From: CS2-K091 sp035527155
GTDB lineage: Bacteria; Planctomycetota; Phycisphaerae; Sedimentisphaerales; Anaerobacaceae
DNA: 13,347 nt
Assembly: GCA_035527155.1 (NCBI GenBank)
Contig: DATLBB010000039.1
Span: 1-13,347 of the forward strand
Direction: 5' to 3'
Shown: piece by piece, positions 13,040-13,347 of the stretch
Layout: each line of letters begins with the position of its first letter
Position numbering within the stretch: the stretch's first letter is position 1
The notes under the pieces: generated by a model
Told to the model about the DNA's origin: nothing
Database searches by the model: none
What the model saw: only the letters and a program-made list of their open reading frames with translations
Translations under genes and position numbers: made by a program

Positions 13040-13347
13040 ATGGGTGAGATAATAAAACTTACCGAGCCGAATCAAGCCGGCTCAATGCCATTGGAGCGGG
13101 CCATAGCCGTCCGACGCTCACAGCGACACTTTTTGCCGAAGTCCCTTACCCTTGAGCAAATCGGCCAATTAGCCTGGGCAGCCCAGGGGCAGGAACCAGC
13201 CAGCAGATATCGCACAACACCTTCAGCCGGAGCAACCTATCCTCTCGAACTCTTTGTGGTTACCGAAGAGGGTATGTTTCTTTATTTACCTGCTAAACAT
13301 TCACTTGAGAAACTCGCCGGTCAGGACATGCGTACTGCCCTTGCCTC
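13040..13347 (+). CDS. SagB-type nitroreductase, N-terminal part (cut by window end)
   Basis: The first 102 codons of an FMN-dependent nitroreductase-fold oxidoreductase. LERAIAVRRSQRHFLPKSL (18-36) is the N-terminal FMN-phosphate motif (R-R-S-x-R), LEQIGQLAWAAQG (38-50) follows, and TTPSAGATYPLELFVV (59-74) is the SagB-type signature. SagB-like enzymes oxidise azolines in peptide natural products, but most stand-alone members have unknown substrates. No other genes for such a peptide pathway are visible. ATG 13040 follows the previous stop by three bases, indicating one transcript. The frame runs off the window's right edge. Confidence 0.85.
   Translation, partial: MGEIIKLTEPNQAGSMPLERAIAVRRSQRHFLPKSLTLEQIGQLAWAAQGQEPASRYRTTPSAGATYPLELFVVTEEGMFLYLPAKHSLEKLAGQDMRTALA

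Noticed and set aside
13040..13347. SagB as part of an azole-modified peptide cluster
   Set aside because: No precursor peptide, cyclodehydratase or docking protein is visible in the window, and stand-alone SagB-type nitroreductases are common.

Overview
The window carries eighteen genes, all on the + strand, with short gaps (no gene-free stretch reaches 300 bases; the largest, about 170 bases, holds a promoter). GC content looks moderate. The mix points to an anaerobic or facultative bacterium, most likely a member of the Planctomycetota: a diheme protein of the hydrazine-synthase-alpha-related type at the left edge (a family expanded in planctomycetes), a TIGR02757/DUF2400 protein, a large orphan protein, and an oxygen-sensitive-looking ferredoxin/Rrf2/cupin/permease set. 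The taxonomic call is inference from gene content only.

Region 1 (1-2685): the end of a secreted cytochrome-like HzsA-related gene, a PfkB-family sugar kinase, and a TIGR02757 protein whose C-terminus looks like an endonuclease III/MutY iron-sulfur glycosylase. No shared pathway is apparent.

Region 2 (2740-7559): a complete arsenic operon read from a good sigma-70-type promoter (TTGCAA, 17 bases, TATAAT) with a dyad over its -10. Order: arsR repressor, a membrane-anchored thioredoxin-like protein rich in vicinal cysteines, a CcdA-like membrane thiol protein, thioredoxin-type arsenate reductase arsC, arsenite methyltransferase arsM, a small AhpD-like CxxC protein, and the arsenite efflux pump acr3. 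The logic is: arsenate is reduced by ArsC, As(III) is exported by Acr3 or methylated by ArsM, and ArsR senses As(III). The thioredoxin-like/CcdA-like pair is the unusual part and is the best candidate here for an undescribed arsenical-handling module.

Region 3 (7560-9440): a 574-residue protein of unknown function with a possible transglutaminase-like Cys/His/Asp arrangement, preceded by a possible promoter inside an inverted repeat and followed by a nested stem-loop that overlaps its stop codon.

Region 4 (9476-13347): a consensus promoter (TTGACA, 17 bases, TATAAT) whose -10 lies inside a 21-base dyad, followed by an Rrf2 regulator with three clustered cysteines, a cupin, a cysteine-rich zinc-ribbon-like protein, a ferredoxin-domain protein, an ArsP/SO_0444-type metal permease, a THEP1-type NTPase and the start of a SagB-type nitroreductase. 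This looks like a second, Rrf2-controlled metal or redox stress operon; because the permease belongs to the same family as the methylarsenite exporter ArsP, it could cooperate with ArsM upstream, though a Cu/Zn role is equally plausible.
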